64,000 nt of DNA, taken from assembly GCA_963705285.1 (NCBI GenBank), contig OY970066.1:2170001-2234000 (forward strand), given 5' to 3'. The position numbers and the translations under genes are program-made. This document shows positions 8,062 through 18,224 of this stretch, piece by piece. The notes beneath the pieces were generated by a model. That model did no database searches, was not told the DNA's origin, and saw only the letters and a list, made by a program, of their open reading frames with translations. Source of the stretch: JACMLD01 sp963705285 (GTDB taxonomy: Bacteria; Bacteroidota; Bacteroidia; Chitinophagales; Chitinophagaceae). How positions within the stretch are numbered: the stretch's first letter is position 1; the number at the start of each line of letters is the position of its first letter.

Positions 8062-10143
8062 ATGAGATACGTAATTAAACTAACCTTCTTACTCTTCTTT
8101 TTTTTACAAGTCCGCGGGCAAAGTGCACAGCGTTTTTTCCCCCAGGCAGAATTAATTACTACCGGTATTTATTATTACCCCGAATACTGGAGCGAAACCC
8201 AATGGGAAAGAGATATCAAAAAAATTGCTGAGATGGGGTTTGAGTTTGTGCATATTGCCGAGTTTGCCTGGTTTAAAATGGAACCCGTAGAAGGGAAGTA
8301 TGAATTTTCGTGGCTTGACAGGGTGGTAGCACTTTGCGAAAAATATCATTTAAAAGTGGTCATGTGTACGCCTTCTGCCACTACACCAGTTTGGATGCGT
8401 GTCAATTATCCTGAAACATTTATTATTTATGGCAATTACATCAGAGCAGAGAATGGTACCAGGGGATTGGGATCTATCGTAAACAGCAAATACAGCAATT
8501 TTGTAAAAAATATTGTGGCAGCAATGGCAAAACGTTATGGACAAAACAAAACGATAACGGGATGGCAGCTGGATAATGAACCACAAGCTATTGCGGATTA
8601 CAGCCCTTCATCACAGGTGGCCTTTCGGGAGTGGTTGAAAAAGAAATATACCACCATTGATGCTTTGAATACTGCCTGGGGCGCAGCATTTTGGAGCCAA
8701 TGGTTTAATAATTTTGAACAGGTTATTATTCCCAACACTACTTTGGTAAACTGGTGGGGCAATAATCCCCATGCCCTGCTTGATTTTAAACGTTATTGTG
8801 CCGATGCACAAGCGGCCTTCCTCGACCTGCAGGCAACCATTTTAAGAAACAATATTTTACCCACCCAGTACATTACCACCAATTACACCGCTGTGTGTAC
8901 AGGCTCGGACGCCCGGGGTACAAAAAAATTAGACCTTGCTACTTATACGGCTTATCCCAATGGCGGCCGCAGCAATTTGGGAGAGCAGGGCTTTCGGTTG
9001 GGTGACCATAAAGCTGTTTTGTTTGCAAGCGAATTTTATAAGTCAACAGGAGGGGTTACAGGCATTATGGAAATGCAGATAGGTCCTGTTGGTTGGGGCA
9101 CCTACAATTCGCAGCTAATGCCCGGCACACTGCGGATGTGGCTGTATCACAACTTTGCCGCAGGTGCCCGGTTAGCCTGTTCTTATCGTTTTCGGCAGCC
9201 CTTATCCGGGGCCGAACAAAATGAGGTGTCTATCATTAAAACAGATGGTGTTACGCCTTCGCAGGGCGGCGAAGAGTATGTTCAGTTTAACAGGGAAATG
9301 CAGGAACTTAGAAAGCACTATCAACCCAATGCAAAAATGCCGGAAAAGCTTTTTGCAAAATCAACCGCCCTGCTTTGGAACCTGGAAAATTTTTGGAGCA
9401 TCGACCGGCAGAAGATTACCCAGCAATGGGATACCTGGAATTATCCGGTAAAATTTTTAGAAATAGCAAAATCATTGGGTGCACCTGCAACAGTAATTGG
9501 CGAGACTGACAATTTTTCAGCCTATAAATTTCTGATAGTTCCAGCTTATGACCTCGTTGATTCGGCATTGGTAAAAAAATGGGAAAGCTATGTAGCCAAC
9601 GGCGGCCATTTAATTATTACCTGTCGCACTGCTACTAAAAATCGCGACGGACATTATTGGGAAGCCGCCATTGCTGCCCCTATATCAAAATTGATTGGTG
9701 CTACCGTTAGCGTAAGCGATAAACTCTCGGCCACCAGCAACGGCGACATTGTGATGAAATCTACCCATTACCGCTGGAATAACTGGGGCGATCTCTTGAT
9801 ACCTGGCAAAAACACCGAAGTGCTGGCTACTTACGATAATCAATTTTACAAGGGTGCCGCAGCCGTAGTAAGAAATAAAATTGGCCGTGGAACCGTAACC
9901 TACATTGGCGCAGACACCGATGATGGACAATTAGAGAAAGACATTATCCGCGAGATGTATACCAGTGCAGGCGCGGTTACGGATGATCTTCCGCCGGGGG
10001 TTTTTGTGTATTGGCGCGATGGCTATTATGTGGCCGTAAATTATTCTTCCAATGACTACACCATAAATATTCCGGGCACAGCAACCATACTGGTAGGTGA
10101 AAAAACGCTAAAGCCCGCTGGCGTGTGTGTTTGGAGCGAATAA
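8062..10143 (+). CDS. Secreted GH42 beta-galactosidase
   Basis: This 693-residue protein has a signal peptide (MRYVIKLTFLLFFFLQVRGQ). The GH42 TIM barrel is clear: YYPEYWSETQWERDIKKIAE, a GWQLDNEP motif with E173 as acid/base, and GIMEMQIGP with E337 as the probable nucleophile. A beta-galactosidase trimerisation (Rossmann-like) domain follows at about 455-620 (FLIVPAYDLVDSALVKKWES, GGHLIITCRT). A small beta domain ends the protein. Most GH42 enzymes are cytoplasmic; the signal peptide places this one in the periplasm or at the surface. It begins 46 bp behind the AraC-type regulator, on the same strand. Confidence 0.92.
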   Translation: MRYVIKLTFLLFFFLQVRGQSAQRFFPQAELITTGIYYYPEYWSETQWERDIKKIAEMGFEFVHIAEFAWFKMEPVEGKYEFSWLDRVVALCEKYHLKVVMCTPSATTPVWMRVNYPETFIIYGNYIRAENGTRGLGSIVNSKYSNFVKNIVAAMAKRYGQNKTITGWQLDNEPQAIADYSPSSQVAFREWLKKKYTTIDALNTAWGAAFWSQWFNNFEQVIIPNTTLVNWWGNNPHALLDFKRYCADAQAAFLDLQATILRNNILPTQYITTNYTAVCTGSDARGTKKLDLATYTAYPNGGRSNLGEQGFRLGDHKAVLFASEFYKSTGGVTGIMEMQIGPVGWGTYNSQLMPGTLRMWLYHNFAAGARLACSYRFRQPLSGAEQNEVSIIKTDGVTPSQGGEEYVQFNREMQELRKHYQPNAKMPEKLFAKSTALLWNLENFWSIDRQKITQQWDTWNYPVKFLEIAKSLGAPATVIGETDNFSAYKFLIVPAYDLVDSALVKKWESYVANGGHLIITCRTATKNRDGHYWEAAIAAPISKLIGATVSVSDKLSATSNGDIVMKSTHYRWNNWGDLLIPGKNTEVLATYDNQFYKGAAAVVRNKIGRGTVTYIGADTDDGQLEKDIIREMYTSAGAVTDDLPPGVFVYWRDGYYVAVNYSSNDYTINIPGTATILVGEKTLKPAGVCVWSE

Positions 10144-10342
10144 TATTATCTTTAAAAAGAATAACGTTAAGCATATATACCTGTTCTAGTTAAGATGGAG
10201 GAGCAATGAAGAACAGCGAGTTTTTAATAACTGGGTAATGCGAGGAAATAAATTATAAACTATCTGTTATTTCGCTAAAAGCTATTTGGGATACGTAAGC
10301 CGAGTCAATAATGATTACAATCCAATAGATAACTTTAACTGT

Positions 10343-12424
10343 ATGATCAAAATCTTTTTGTGTGGCATCTTTTTTTGTCTCTGTATTATGGGTAGCAGTC
10401 ATGCACAACCGAAAATTCCTGCCTCTTATGGCCCGGTACCAACCCCCAATCAAACGAGATGGCAGCAAATGGAGTTGTATGCCTTTGTGCATTACTCATT
10501 GAATACGTATACTGATCAATCGTGGGGGTATGGCAATGAAGATGTTCAGCTCTTCAATCCTGACAGTTTAGATTGCCGGCAGTGGGCGCGTATTTGCAAA
10601 CAGGCAGGCATGAAGGGGATTATCATTACCGCAAAACATCATTGCGGTTTTTGTCTCTGGCCGTCAAAATATACGGAGTACTCTGTAAAAAACGCACCCT
10701 GGAAAAATGGTAAAGGCGATGTGGTACGTGAAATGGCCGATGCCTGTAAAGAATATGGTTTGCAACTAGGCATCTATTTATCACCCTGGGATAGAAATCA
10801 CCCTGACTACGGCAAACCGGAATACATTACCTATTTCAGAAACCAACTAACCGAGCTGCTCACTAACTACGGGCCTATTTTCGAAATATGGTTTGATGGT
10901 GCCAATGGCGGTACTGGTTATTACGGCGGTGCCAACGAGAATCGCAAAATAGACCGCACTGTATATTATGATTGGGCGAATACCTATAAATTAATCAGGA
11001 AGCTGCAACCGAATATAGTGATATGGAACGATGGTGGCGACCGGGGTGATCTTCGCTGGGTGGGAACCGAATCCGGTTATGTGGGCGAAACCAACTGGAG
11101 CCTGCTGAATAAAACGGGCGATGTGCCTTACGAAATGCTGCACCATGGTGTAGAAGAAGGTAATGCCTGGGTGCCTGCCGAGGTAAACACTTCCATCAGG
11201 CCGGAATGGTTTTATCATCCGGGTGAAAATGAAAGAGTAAAAACGGTACCCCAGCTAATGGAAACGTATTATCATTCCATTGGCCGAAACGGTTCATTGC
11301 TGCTCAATTTCCCCATAGATACAAAGGGGCTGATTCATAAAAATGATGAAATTGCCGCGCTTGCTTTTGCGGAGGCAGTAAAAAAGGCATTTGTCGTTAA
11401 CCTGGCTTTACATAAGAAAGCGGTGGCATCTAACGTAAGAGGTAATGCAAAACAGTTTTCGGCCGCCATGGCAACGGATGGCAACAACAATACTTACTGG
11501 GCTGCTGATGATACGGTGCAAAAGGCTTCTATTACCATTGATCTTGGCAAGCCAACCACTTTCAACCGCTTGCTGGTGCAGGAATATGTTCAACTGGGCC
11601 AGCGTGTAAAAGCATTTTCGGTGTACGCCCTGGTAAATGGCAACTGGAAGGAAGTAGCTACAGCCACCACCATTGGCTACAAACGCATACTGGTGTTTCC
11701 TTCGGTGACAGCCACCAGCGTGCGGGTTACTATCAGCGATGCAAAAAGTTGTCCTTTAATCTCCAATATTGGTCTTTACAATGCCCCACAAATTTTAACG
11801 GCGCCTGTAGTCATCCGCAACCAGAAAGGCGAAATAAATATTATACCTGCTGATAAAGAATCCACCGTGTACTATACCATGGATGGCAGTGTGCCCAGTT
11901 CCAAATCTGCAAAATATACTGAACCCATCGCCACCGAAGGCAGGGTGCAAATAAACGCTATAGCATATGAGCAGGTGTCCGGCAAAAGCAGCCCTGTTAC
12001 ACACGAAGCCTTTGATATTTCAAAAAAGGATTGGACCATCATTGGCATAGCCGATGCAAAAGCAAGTGCTGTGTTAGATGGTAATCCGTCTACTGCGTGG
12101 CACCAGGGTAAAAACCAACCACTACCGGTTGATTTAATCATTGACCTGGACAAAGCAGAAACGCTCACCGGTTTTAAATACCTGCCCGACCAGAATATCT
12201 GGAACCCGGCCATCATTGCCAGCTACGAGTTTTATATCTCTGATGACAATGCCACCTGGAAGCTTGCCGCTGCAGGTGAATTTGCCAACATAAAGAACAA
12301 TCCGCTTTGGCAGGTAAAAACCTTTGCACCGGCCAAAGCGCGCTACATTAAATTACGTTCTTTACGAAATATTGACGCCAGCGTAGAAACGGGTTATGCA
12401 GAGGTAGATGTGGTTACGCAATAG
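10343..12424 (+). CDS. Secreted GH29 alpha-L-fucosidase with F5/8C and chitobiase-like domains
   Basis: The ATG at 10343 is chosen because it opens a signal peptide (MIKIFLCGIFFCLCIMGSSH); the protein is then 693 residues. The GH29 barrel spans about 30-350. It shows the substrate-binding HHCGFCLW motif and the nucleophile D185 in EIWFDGANG. A discoidin/F5-8C module follows (about 355-470), then a chitobiase/beta-hexosaminidase C-terminal-like repeat (about 480-555, STVYYTMDGSVPSS), then a second F5/8C module (about 565-690). The enzyme removes alpha-L-fucose from glycans, and the extra modules probably bind them. It follows the GH42 gene after about 200 bp, on the same strand. Confidence 0.93.
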   Translation: MIKIFLCGIFFCLCIMGSSHAQPKIPASYGPVPTPNQTRWQQMELYAFVHYSLNTYTDQSWGYGNEDVQLFNPDSLDCRQWARICKQAGMKGIIITAKHHCGFCLWPSKYTEYSVKNAPWKNGKGDVVREMADACKEYGLQLGIYLSPWDRNHPDYGKPEYITYFRNQLTELLTNYGPIFEIWFDGANGGTGYYGGANENRKIDRTVYYDWANTYKLIRKLQPNIVIWNDGGDRGDLRWVGTESGYVGETNWSLLNKTGDVPYEMLHHGVEEGNAWVPAEVNTSIRPEWFYHPGENERVKTVPQLMETYYHSIGRNGSLLLNFPIDTKGLIHKNDEIAALAFAEAVKKAFVVNLALHKKAVASNVRGNAKQFSAAMATDGNNNTYWAADDTVQKASITIDLGKPTTFNRLLVQEYVQLGQRVKAFSVYALVNGNWKEVATATTIGYKRILVFPSVTATSVRVTISDAKSCPLISNIGLYNAPQILTAPVVIRNQKGEINIIPADKESTVYYTMDGSVPSSKSAKYTEPIATEGRVQINAIAYEQVSGKSSPVTHEAFDISKKDWTIIGIADAKASAVLDGNPSTAWHQGKNQPLPVDLIIDLDKAETLTGFKYLPDQNIWNPAIIASYEFYISDDNATWKLAAAGEFANIKNNPLWQVKTFAPAKARYIKLRSLRNIDASVETGYAEVDVVTQ

Positions 12425-12496
12425 TTTTGTTGGGTGGAATTTTAAAGAGAATAATTATGTGGGCGGTAAAGAACCACGCATTTGACTATGCCTCTT

Positions 12497-12567
12497 CTGC
12501 CACACCTGCATTCGAACCAAGACAAGCAGAACGAGAATCTGCGGTACTACCGTTATACTATTGGGTA
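12497..12567 (-). pseudogene. Degenerate tRNA-Gln copy with altered anticodon
   Basis: A 52-bp block from 12510 matches the functional tRNA-Gln(CTG) at 34802-34872 with one mismatch. That mismatch changes the anticodon from CTG to CTC. The acceptor stem has three non-pairs, and the T-stem has lost a base pair, so it is unlikely to fold or be charged. The rest of the gap from 12425 to 12789 holds nothing else recognisable. Confidence 0.8.
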
Positions 12568-12789
12568 TGGGTCAAGTCAATAATTTAAAATCAACAGCTT
12601 AAAAATAATCCATAACAAAGCTTAGGAAAGCATCTACTACACAAAATGCGTCATTTGCAGTTCTTAAGAAATGCTTTGAATCTCTCACGGTAAAGCCAAT
12701 AAGATGCCTGCCATTATTGAAATATAAAAAAAGCTGGAACGCAGTAACATTCCGCCTGCTTCAGTCGTCCTACCACTCAAATACACCTC

Positions 12790-15228
12790 ATGCTCCGCAA
12801 CTATCTCAAAATTGCCCTGCGCAATCTTTGGAAAAGCAAGGCTTTTTCTGCTATTAATATCGTGGGTTTATCTGCCGGACTTGCCGTTTGCCTTATGATT
12901 GTTTTGTACGTAAAGGATGAATTGAGCTATGATAACTTTAACCCCAACGCCGCAAATATTTACCGCGTAGATGCGGATATTTATTTCAATGGAACACAAT
13001 TTAATTCAGTACAGATTCCATCGCCCATGGCGCCTGCCCTGAAAAAAGATTTTCCCGCGGTAGTTGAAATAGTTAGGTTTAGAAATTATGGTGATATAAG
13101 GGTGCGGAAAGACAATCAGAATATTCTTGATCATCATTCGGTGTATGCGGATTCCACTTTCTTTAAGGTGTTTCCATTTCCCGTGGTGGCCGGTGACCCG
13201 CTTACGGCACTGAATGAGCCCAATTCCATTGTAATTGACGAAACAACCGCCAGGAAATATTTCCAGGAGAAACCATTTGATGTGGTGGGCAAAACGATGT
13301 TCATTAATAATTCCACCAATTGTAAGGTTACCGCCGTTATTAAAGACATGCCGGCGCAGTCTCATTTTCACTGGAGTTTTATCAGGCCGTTGCGCGATAC
13401 CTGGCACGATGATGAAAACGATTGGCTAAGCAATAATTATGCTTCTTACATATTGGTAAGACCCGGCACCACGCAGGCCGCTTTGCAGCGCGCGGTTGAT
13501 GCAACCGTTGATAATTACCTGCTGAAACAATTGTACCAGGTATTGCACGCCAGTCCTGCGGATATGAAAAAAGGCGGCAATCATTTTTTATACCATACCA
13601 TGCCGCTGACGGATATTCACCTGCACTCCAACAAAACGCAGGAGTTTGAGGCGAACGGAGAAATCAGCTATGTGTATATTTTCTCCATTATTGCAATACT
13701 GATTTTACTGATTGCCTGTGTAAATTTCATGAACCTATCTACGGCACGTTCTGCCAACCGCGCTAAAGAAGTAGGCATCAGAAAAGTGGCTGGTTCATTG
13801 CGCTCGCATCTTATTATACAGTTTTTAACGGAATCAGTGCTGGTGAGTTTTTTTTCTTTACTGCTTGCGCTGGCCATTGCGGCGCTGTTGCTGCCTTTAT
13901 TCAATCAATTGGCAGGTAAAGAAATGAGATTTTTAACCCTATTGTCTTCCTGGATGTTGCCGGTACTCATTCTACTCATTCTTATTGTTGGTTGCGTGGC
14001 AGGTAGTTATCCGGCGTTTTATCTTTCTTCTTTTCAACCGGTGCAGGTGTTGAAAGGGCATATTGCAAAGGGATTTAAAAACAGCTGGCTGAGAAGCGGG
14101 TTGGTGATCTTTCAATTTTTTATTTCTATTATATTGATCATTGGCACCATTGTAATCTATAACCAGCTGAATCATATCCGAAGCAGGCAGCTGGGGTACA
14201 ACCGCAGCCAGGTACTCATCATTAAAGGAACAGGCGCACTTGATAAAGGCATCAAAACATTCAGGCAGGATATGCTGAAAATAAGCGGTGTGCAGATGGC
14301 TTCCATTGCCGGTTCATTACCCACAGAGTCTGGCTTTGATGAAAATGGATGGTTTAAGGAGGCAACGCTGGATGCCAAAGAGGTGACCATCATGACGGGT
14401 TTTTATGCTGATCAAAATTATATCCCTACCATGGGGATGCAAATGGCAGCCGGTCGCAATTTTTCTTTGGATTTCCCTACAGATTCTACCGCCATCATTA
14501 TTAATGAAACGGCTGCCGGGCTGCTTGGTTTTAAAAATCCCCTCAACGAAAAACTGTATCGTCCGTATGGCAATGGCCCCGATGGAAAATTGCTGGCCAG
14601 GCCCTATCATATTGTTGGTGTGGTGAAAGATTTCAATTTTAGCACCATGCACAATAAAGTGGGGCCGCTTATAATGGAGCTCAATGAAAACTGGGGCAAA
14701 ATTGTGTTGCGCATCAATACAAAAAATATTCCTGCATTGATCAGCCAGGTAGAAAACAAATGGCGAAGCATGGTGCCCTCCCAACCGTTTAGCTATTCAT
14801 TTATGGATGCTGATTTCAACCAGCTGTACAATGCAGACCAGCGGACGGGCAAACTATTTATAAGTTTTGCATTGTTTGCCATTTTTATAGCATGCCTGGG
14901 TTTGTTTGGTTTAGTAACGTATGCAGCAGAGCAGCGGGTAAAAGAAATTGGGGTAAGAAAAGTGCTGGGCGCCAGCATAGGGGGCATTGTTGTAATGTTG
15001 TCTAAAGATTTTGTGAAGCTGGTGCTGATAGCGTCTCTCATTGCATTTCCCGTGGCCTGGTTTATGATGAATAAATGGTTGCAGGGTTTTGCTTACCGGG
15101 TAAACATTGGTTGGTGGGTATTTGTGCTGGCGGGCCTGATAGCATTGGTTATTGCGATGGTAACGGTAAGCCTGCAGGCTGTTAAAGCTGCCTTGGCCAA
15201 CCCGGTAAAGAGTTTGAGAACGGAGTAG
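12790..15228 (+). CDS. MacB/FtsX-type ABC transporter permease
   Basis: This 812-residue protein begins MLRNYLKIALRNLWKSKAFS, the common opening of the duplicated MacB-FtsX permeases of Bacteroidota. The order is: TM1 (about 20-42), periplasmic MacB_PCD domain, three-helix FtsX domain (about 290-420), further TM and second periplasmic domain (about 430-680), and a final three-helix FtsX domain (about 690-800, ending NPVKSLRTE). Such proteins transmit ATP-driven mechanical force for peptide export or lipoprotein/envelope handling, with an ATPase encoded elsewhere. No ATPase or membrane-fusion gene is adjacent. The gene converges with a paralogue at 15302-17680. Confidence 0.9.
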   Translation: MLRNYLKIALRNLWKSKAFSAINIVGLSAGLAVCLMIVLYVKDELSYDNFNPNAANIYRVDADIYFNGTQFNSVQIPSPMAPALKKDFPAVVEIVRFRNYGDIRVRKDNQNILDHHSVYADSTFFKVFPFPVVAGDPLTALNEPNSIVIDETTARKYFQEKPFDVVGKTMFINNSTNCKVTAVIKDMPAQSHFHWSFIRPLRDTWHDDENDWLSNNYASYILVRPGTTQAALQRAVDATVDNYLLKQLYQVLHASPADMKKGGNHFLYHTMPLTDIHLHSNKTQEFEANGEISYVYIFSIIAILILLIACVNFMNLSTARSANRAKEVGIRKVAGSLRSHLIIQFLTESVLVSFFSLLLALAIAALLLPLFNQLAGKEMRFLTLLSSWMLPVLILLILIVGCVAGSYPAFYLSSFQPVQVLKGHIAKGFKNSWLRSGLVIFQFFISIILIIGTIVIYNQLNHIRSRQLGYNRSQVLIIKGTGALDKGIKTFRQDMLKISGVQMASIAGSLPTESGFDENGWFKEATLDAKEVTIMTGFYADQNYIPTMGMQMAAGRNFSLDFPTDSTAIIINETAAGLLGFKNPLNEKLYRPYGNGPDGKLLARPYHIVGVVKDFNFSTMHNKVGPLIMELNENWGKIVLRINTKNIPALISQVENKWRSMVPSQPFSYSFMDADFNQLYNADQRTGKLFISFALFAIFIACLGLFGLVTYAAEQRVKEIGVRKVLGASIGGIVVMLSKDFVKLVLIASLIAFPVAWFMMNKWLQGFAYRVNIGWWVFVLAGLIALVIAMVTVSLQAVKAALANPVKSLRTE

Positions 15229-15301
15229 GGTAACGAAGATTGTAATTGCCGGCGAGTATGATTTAAAGCTGTTAGAAGGTTAATGGATTGATCCAAACGC
15301 A

Positions 15302-17680
15302 TCACTCGGCCCGTAAACTATTTGCAGGATTTGACCTGACTGCTTTCAATGCCTGAAAGCTGATGGTAAGTATTGTGATAGCAATTGCTACAACCCCGGC
15401 GAAAAGAAATACCAACGGGCTAATCGCAATCCGGTAATCATATTGCTGCAACCAGTGCCTGGTAAAATAAAAAGCAACCGGTGATCCAATAGCTGCACTT
15501 ATCAATATAAGTACGATAAAGTCATTGGATAGTAACATCCATAGCTGTGCTGCACTTGCGCCAAGCACTTTCCGGATCCCGATTTCTTTTTTCCGTTGTT
15601 CCGCCATATAAGCAGCAAGACCAAATAAGCCCAGGCATGAAATAAATATGCACAACATGGAGAATATCCAGGCCATCTTGCCCATCAGCACTTCTGTGGT
15701 GAACTTAGCGGCGTATGATTCATCGGTAAATGTATATTGAAAAGGAGATGCCGGATTGTATTTATTAAAAATAGAAGATACCTGTTTCAGCGCCTTATGG
15801 ATGTTTGCATTAGCGGCAATGCGATAGATATAATTGGCGGGCACCCTGTTGAAAGAGTGGGTATAGGTATAAATGGTTGGTTTGGGATTGGTAAAAGGAG
15901 AGGTGGCCAGTGCATTCTTCACTACACCTATTATTGTTTGCCTGTTGCCCCAAAAGGCGATCGGTTGATTGATGGACGACTTTAACCGCATTTGCCTTAT
16001 AAGCGCTTCGTTCAATATAACGGAGGCACCATTGGCACTATCATTGGGTGAAAAATTATTTCCTTCCACGAACTGCATTCCGAGCGTTTTAAAATAGTCG
16101 GCATCACTCACCATAACAACGTTTACAATCAATCGCTCGTTTGGTAGTTTATCCTGCCACTGGTCAATTGCTGTTGCTATGTTAAGCTCTGTTGTTGGTG
16201 CGGAAGCCCTGGTAATGCTGCCTACCATACCGCTTTGCAGGAGATCATTTTTTAGTGCCACATAATTGCGGTCAAGATCCGCATTGCCAGCCGTCACAAC
16301 AAGGCGGTTGGTATCCAGGCCCGTTGGCCTGTTTTTTGCGAATTGTATTTGCTGGTAGATAATGACTGTACCTGCAATCAACGCTATAGATGAACTAAAC
16401 TGTAAGACTACCAGCATCTTCCTGGATAGTGTCGCTTGTTTTCCTGGTTGAATGGATCCTTTCAGTACGGCGATTGGCTTAAAGGAAGATAGATAGAAGG
16501 CGGGTTTACTTCCTGCCAGCAAACCGGTAATTAATATATACACCAACATAGTGATCCAAAAGCTGAGGGACGCATAGGGCACATGGATATCAGTGCGCGT
16601 TAAATTATTAAACGCAGGCAATGCTAATTCTACCATTACAATAGCCATTACTCCTGCTATTGTTGTGAGGAGCATTGCTTCCAGTAAAAATTGAACTACC
16701 AGGCTTATTCGTAAAGAGCCCACGGCTTTGCGTATACCCACTTCCTTCGCTCTTTTTTCAGATCTGGCTGTTGAAAGGTTCATGAAATTGATGCATGCAA
16801 TTATCAGCACCAGCAATCCGACAATACTAAATATGTTTACATAATCAATCATTCCGCCGGACGGAAGACCATTGGCGAAGACAGAACGAAGGTGCCAGTC
16901 TTTGGCCGGTTGCAGCAAAAGCTCGGTTGCTTCATTGCTTTTGTCGTAGTGCCCCAGGAAGTGGTTCAGCTGCGATTGAACGGATGCTAATGAAACATTT
17001 GGTTTCAAAGTAATGAAGGTGAGGAAGCTGTTTTCCCAGTTTGTGCTGGCGGCCTGCACCCAGGGTTCTGTGGCTTTGTAGTACTCAAAAGGTATCAGAT
17101 AACTGAATGGAAAGCTCGCATTTTCAGGAACGTCCTGGATGACGCCAGTTACTTTGAGGTCGTGCCTGTTATCTACCCGCACCATACGGTTGATGGGGTC
17201 GGCTGTTCCAAATAATGCTTTGGAGGTAGCGGCGGTAAGAACAATGGAATAAGGATCTTGCAGCGCCGTGCTCGCATTTCCTTTTAGAAAAGGATACGGA
17301 AAGACGGTAAAGTATTCACTGGTGACCATAGAGCCGGCAAGCGAAATCTTTTTGTCTGCAACGCTCAGCGCATGTGTACCGGTCCAGTCGGTGGTGACAG
17401 TGTTCGCTATGCCCGGTATTTGTTGCTTGATGGTGGCTGCCAGGGGAATCGCAGTAGCCATTGTTTGTTCCGCGACACCATTGAAGTGTGTTCTGTACCT
17501 CACCTGGTAAAGTCGTTCATAATTAGGGAGAAATTGGTCGAAGGAGAATTGGTAGAGGGCCCAGAGCCCAATGAGTAATGCAACTGCCATACCTGTTGCG
17601 AGGCCTGTAATATTGAGCAGAGTAAACGTCTTATTGCGAAACAGGTTTCGCCAGGCGATCTTACAATAGTTTTGAAACAT
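15302..17680 (-). CDS. MacB/FtsX-type ABC transporter permease (paralogue)
   Basis: This 792-residue protein starts MFQNYCKIAWRNLFRNKTFT and ends NPANSLRAE. It has the same double MacB_PCD plus FtsX layout as its convergent neighbour. The conserved helix entries AKEVGIRKAVGSLR and RKKEIGIRKVLGAS mark the two FtsX domains. The two genes are only 73 bp apart tail to tail. Their sequences differ throughout, so this is an old duplication. Orphan permeases of this type often sit beside response regulators in Bacteroidota; none is seen here. Confidence 0.9.
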   Translation of the reverse strand: MFQNYCKIAWRNLFRNKTFTLLNITGLATGMAVALLIGLWALYQFSFDQFLPNYERLYQVRYRTHFNGVAEQTMATAIPLAATIKQQIPGIANTVTTDWTGTHALSVADKKISLAGSMVTSEYFTVFPYPFLKGNASTALQDPYSIVLTAATSKALFGTADPINRMVRVDNRHDLKVTGVIQDVPENASFPFSYLIPFEYYKATEPWVQAASTNWENSFLTFITLKPNVSLASVQSQLNHFLGHYDKSNEATELLLQPAKDWHLRSVFANGLPSGGMIDYVNIFSIVGLLVLIIACINFMNLSTARSEKRAKEVGIRKAVGSLRISLVVQFLLEAMLLTTIAGVMAIVMVELALPAFNNLTRTDIHVPYASLSFWITMLVYILITGLLAGSKPAFYLSSFKPIAVLKGSIQPGKQATLSRKMLVVLQFSSSIALIAGTVIIYQQIQFAKNRPTGLDTNRLVVTAGNADLDRNYVALKNDLLQSGMVGSITRASAPTTELNIATAIDQWQDKLPNERLIVNVVMVSDADYFKTLGMQFVEGNNFSPNDSANGASVILNEALIRQMRLKSSINQPIAFWGNRQTIIGVVKNALATSPFTNPKPTIYTYTHSFNRVPANYIYRIAANANIHKALKQVSSIFNKYNPASPFQYTFTDESYAAKFTTEVLMGKMAWIFSMLCIFISCLGLFGLAAYMAEQRKKEIGIRKVLGASAAQLWMLLSNDFIVLILISAAIGSPVAFYFTRHWLQQYDYRIAISPLVFLFAGVVAIAITILTISFQALKAVRSNPANSLRAE

Positions 17681-17896
17681 AATCGTATTGCTGCAGCTTC
17701 GGCTGAGTATCCAGTATAGAACAAACGGAATACCAGTGTTCAGAGGCGTTGGAACTCAACAATTTAAATTTTGATACGCTTTGCCATGTCCGCTTTCAGT
17801 ACAATTTACTGTTCAAAATGTAACATTTTTGCATTTACGATCCTGATTAAATCCTTTGCTTTCGGGGTTTTATTTACAATGATGGTAGAATCGTTT

Positions 17897-18029
17897 TTTG
17901 ACGGTTAATCTTATCGAACCACAAGAGTCAATGAAGCTGTTCGCCTGATATGGGCCATGGGAGTGGGTTTCAGCGAAAATAAAAATGGACAAACCGATCA
18001 AAAAATCGATTCGTCCACTTTGGTTACCC
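17897..18029 (+). repeat. Left copy of 133-bp direct repeat bounding the island
   Basis: Aligned without gaps to 34675-34807 (offset 16,778) with 6 mismatches by eye. Both copies end TTTGGTTACCC. Confidence 0.9.
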
Positions 18030-18078
18030 CAGCTGGAGCTTTTTCGAATCATTTGGTAGAGGATTTGAAGCGCTTGGC
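18023..18078 (+). repeat. 56-bp direct repeat, left copy (att-like)
   Basis: It starts GTTACCCCAG and runs through TTTTTCGAATCATTTGG to CTTGGC. The right copy is at 19599-19654, with only a few differences. The two copies frame the nucleotidyltransferase gene pair. Confidence 0.85.
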
Positions 18079-18224
18079 GAATGCAATTGACCCGACATTA
18101 CTTGAATAATTGAGAATTGCACCCGTGAAATTGTGTTGAGGAAAAAAGCGTTAACTGGGGTTGGTTAATACTGACTTCGTGTTTGCTGTTTGCAAATCGC
18201 GAACAAAGAACTAACTTTAATAGT

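Larger units (their letters stand above)
17884..18109 (+). pseudogene. 3' remnant of a large serine recombinase gene (left island boundary)
   Basis: The frame reads TTRVNEAVRLIWAMG, GFSENKNGQTDQKID and ends LVEDLKRLANAIDPTLLE before TAA at about 18107. It is 95% identical at DNA level to the end of the recombinase remnant near 34.7 kb. A C-to-T change has made a TAA stop where the other copy has CAA. Nothing of the catalytic domain remains. Confidence 0.8.

Noticed and set aside
4686..12424. A polysaccharide utilisation locus
   Set aside because: Three secreted glycosidases are present, but there is no SusC/SusD pair, sensor or shared operon. They are separated by regulators and unrelated genes.
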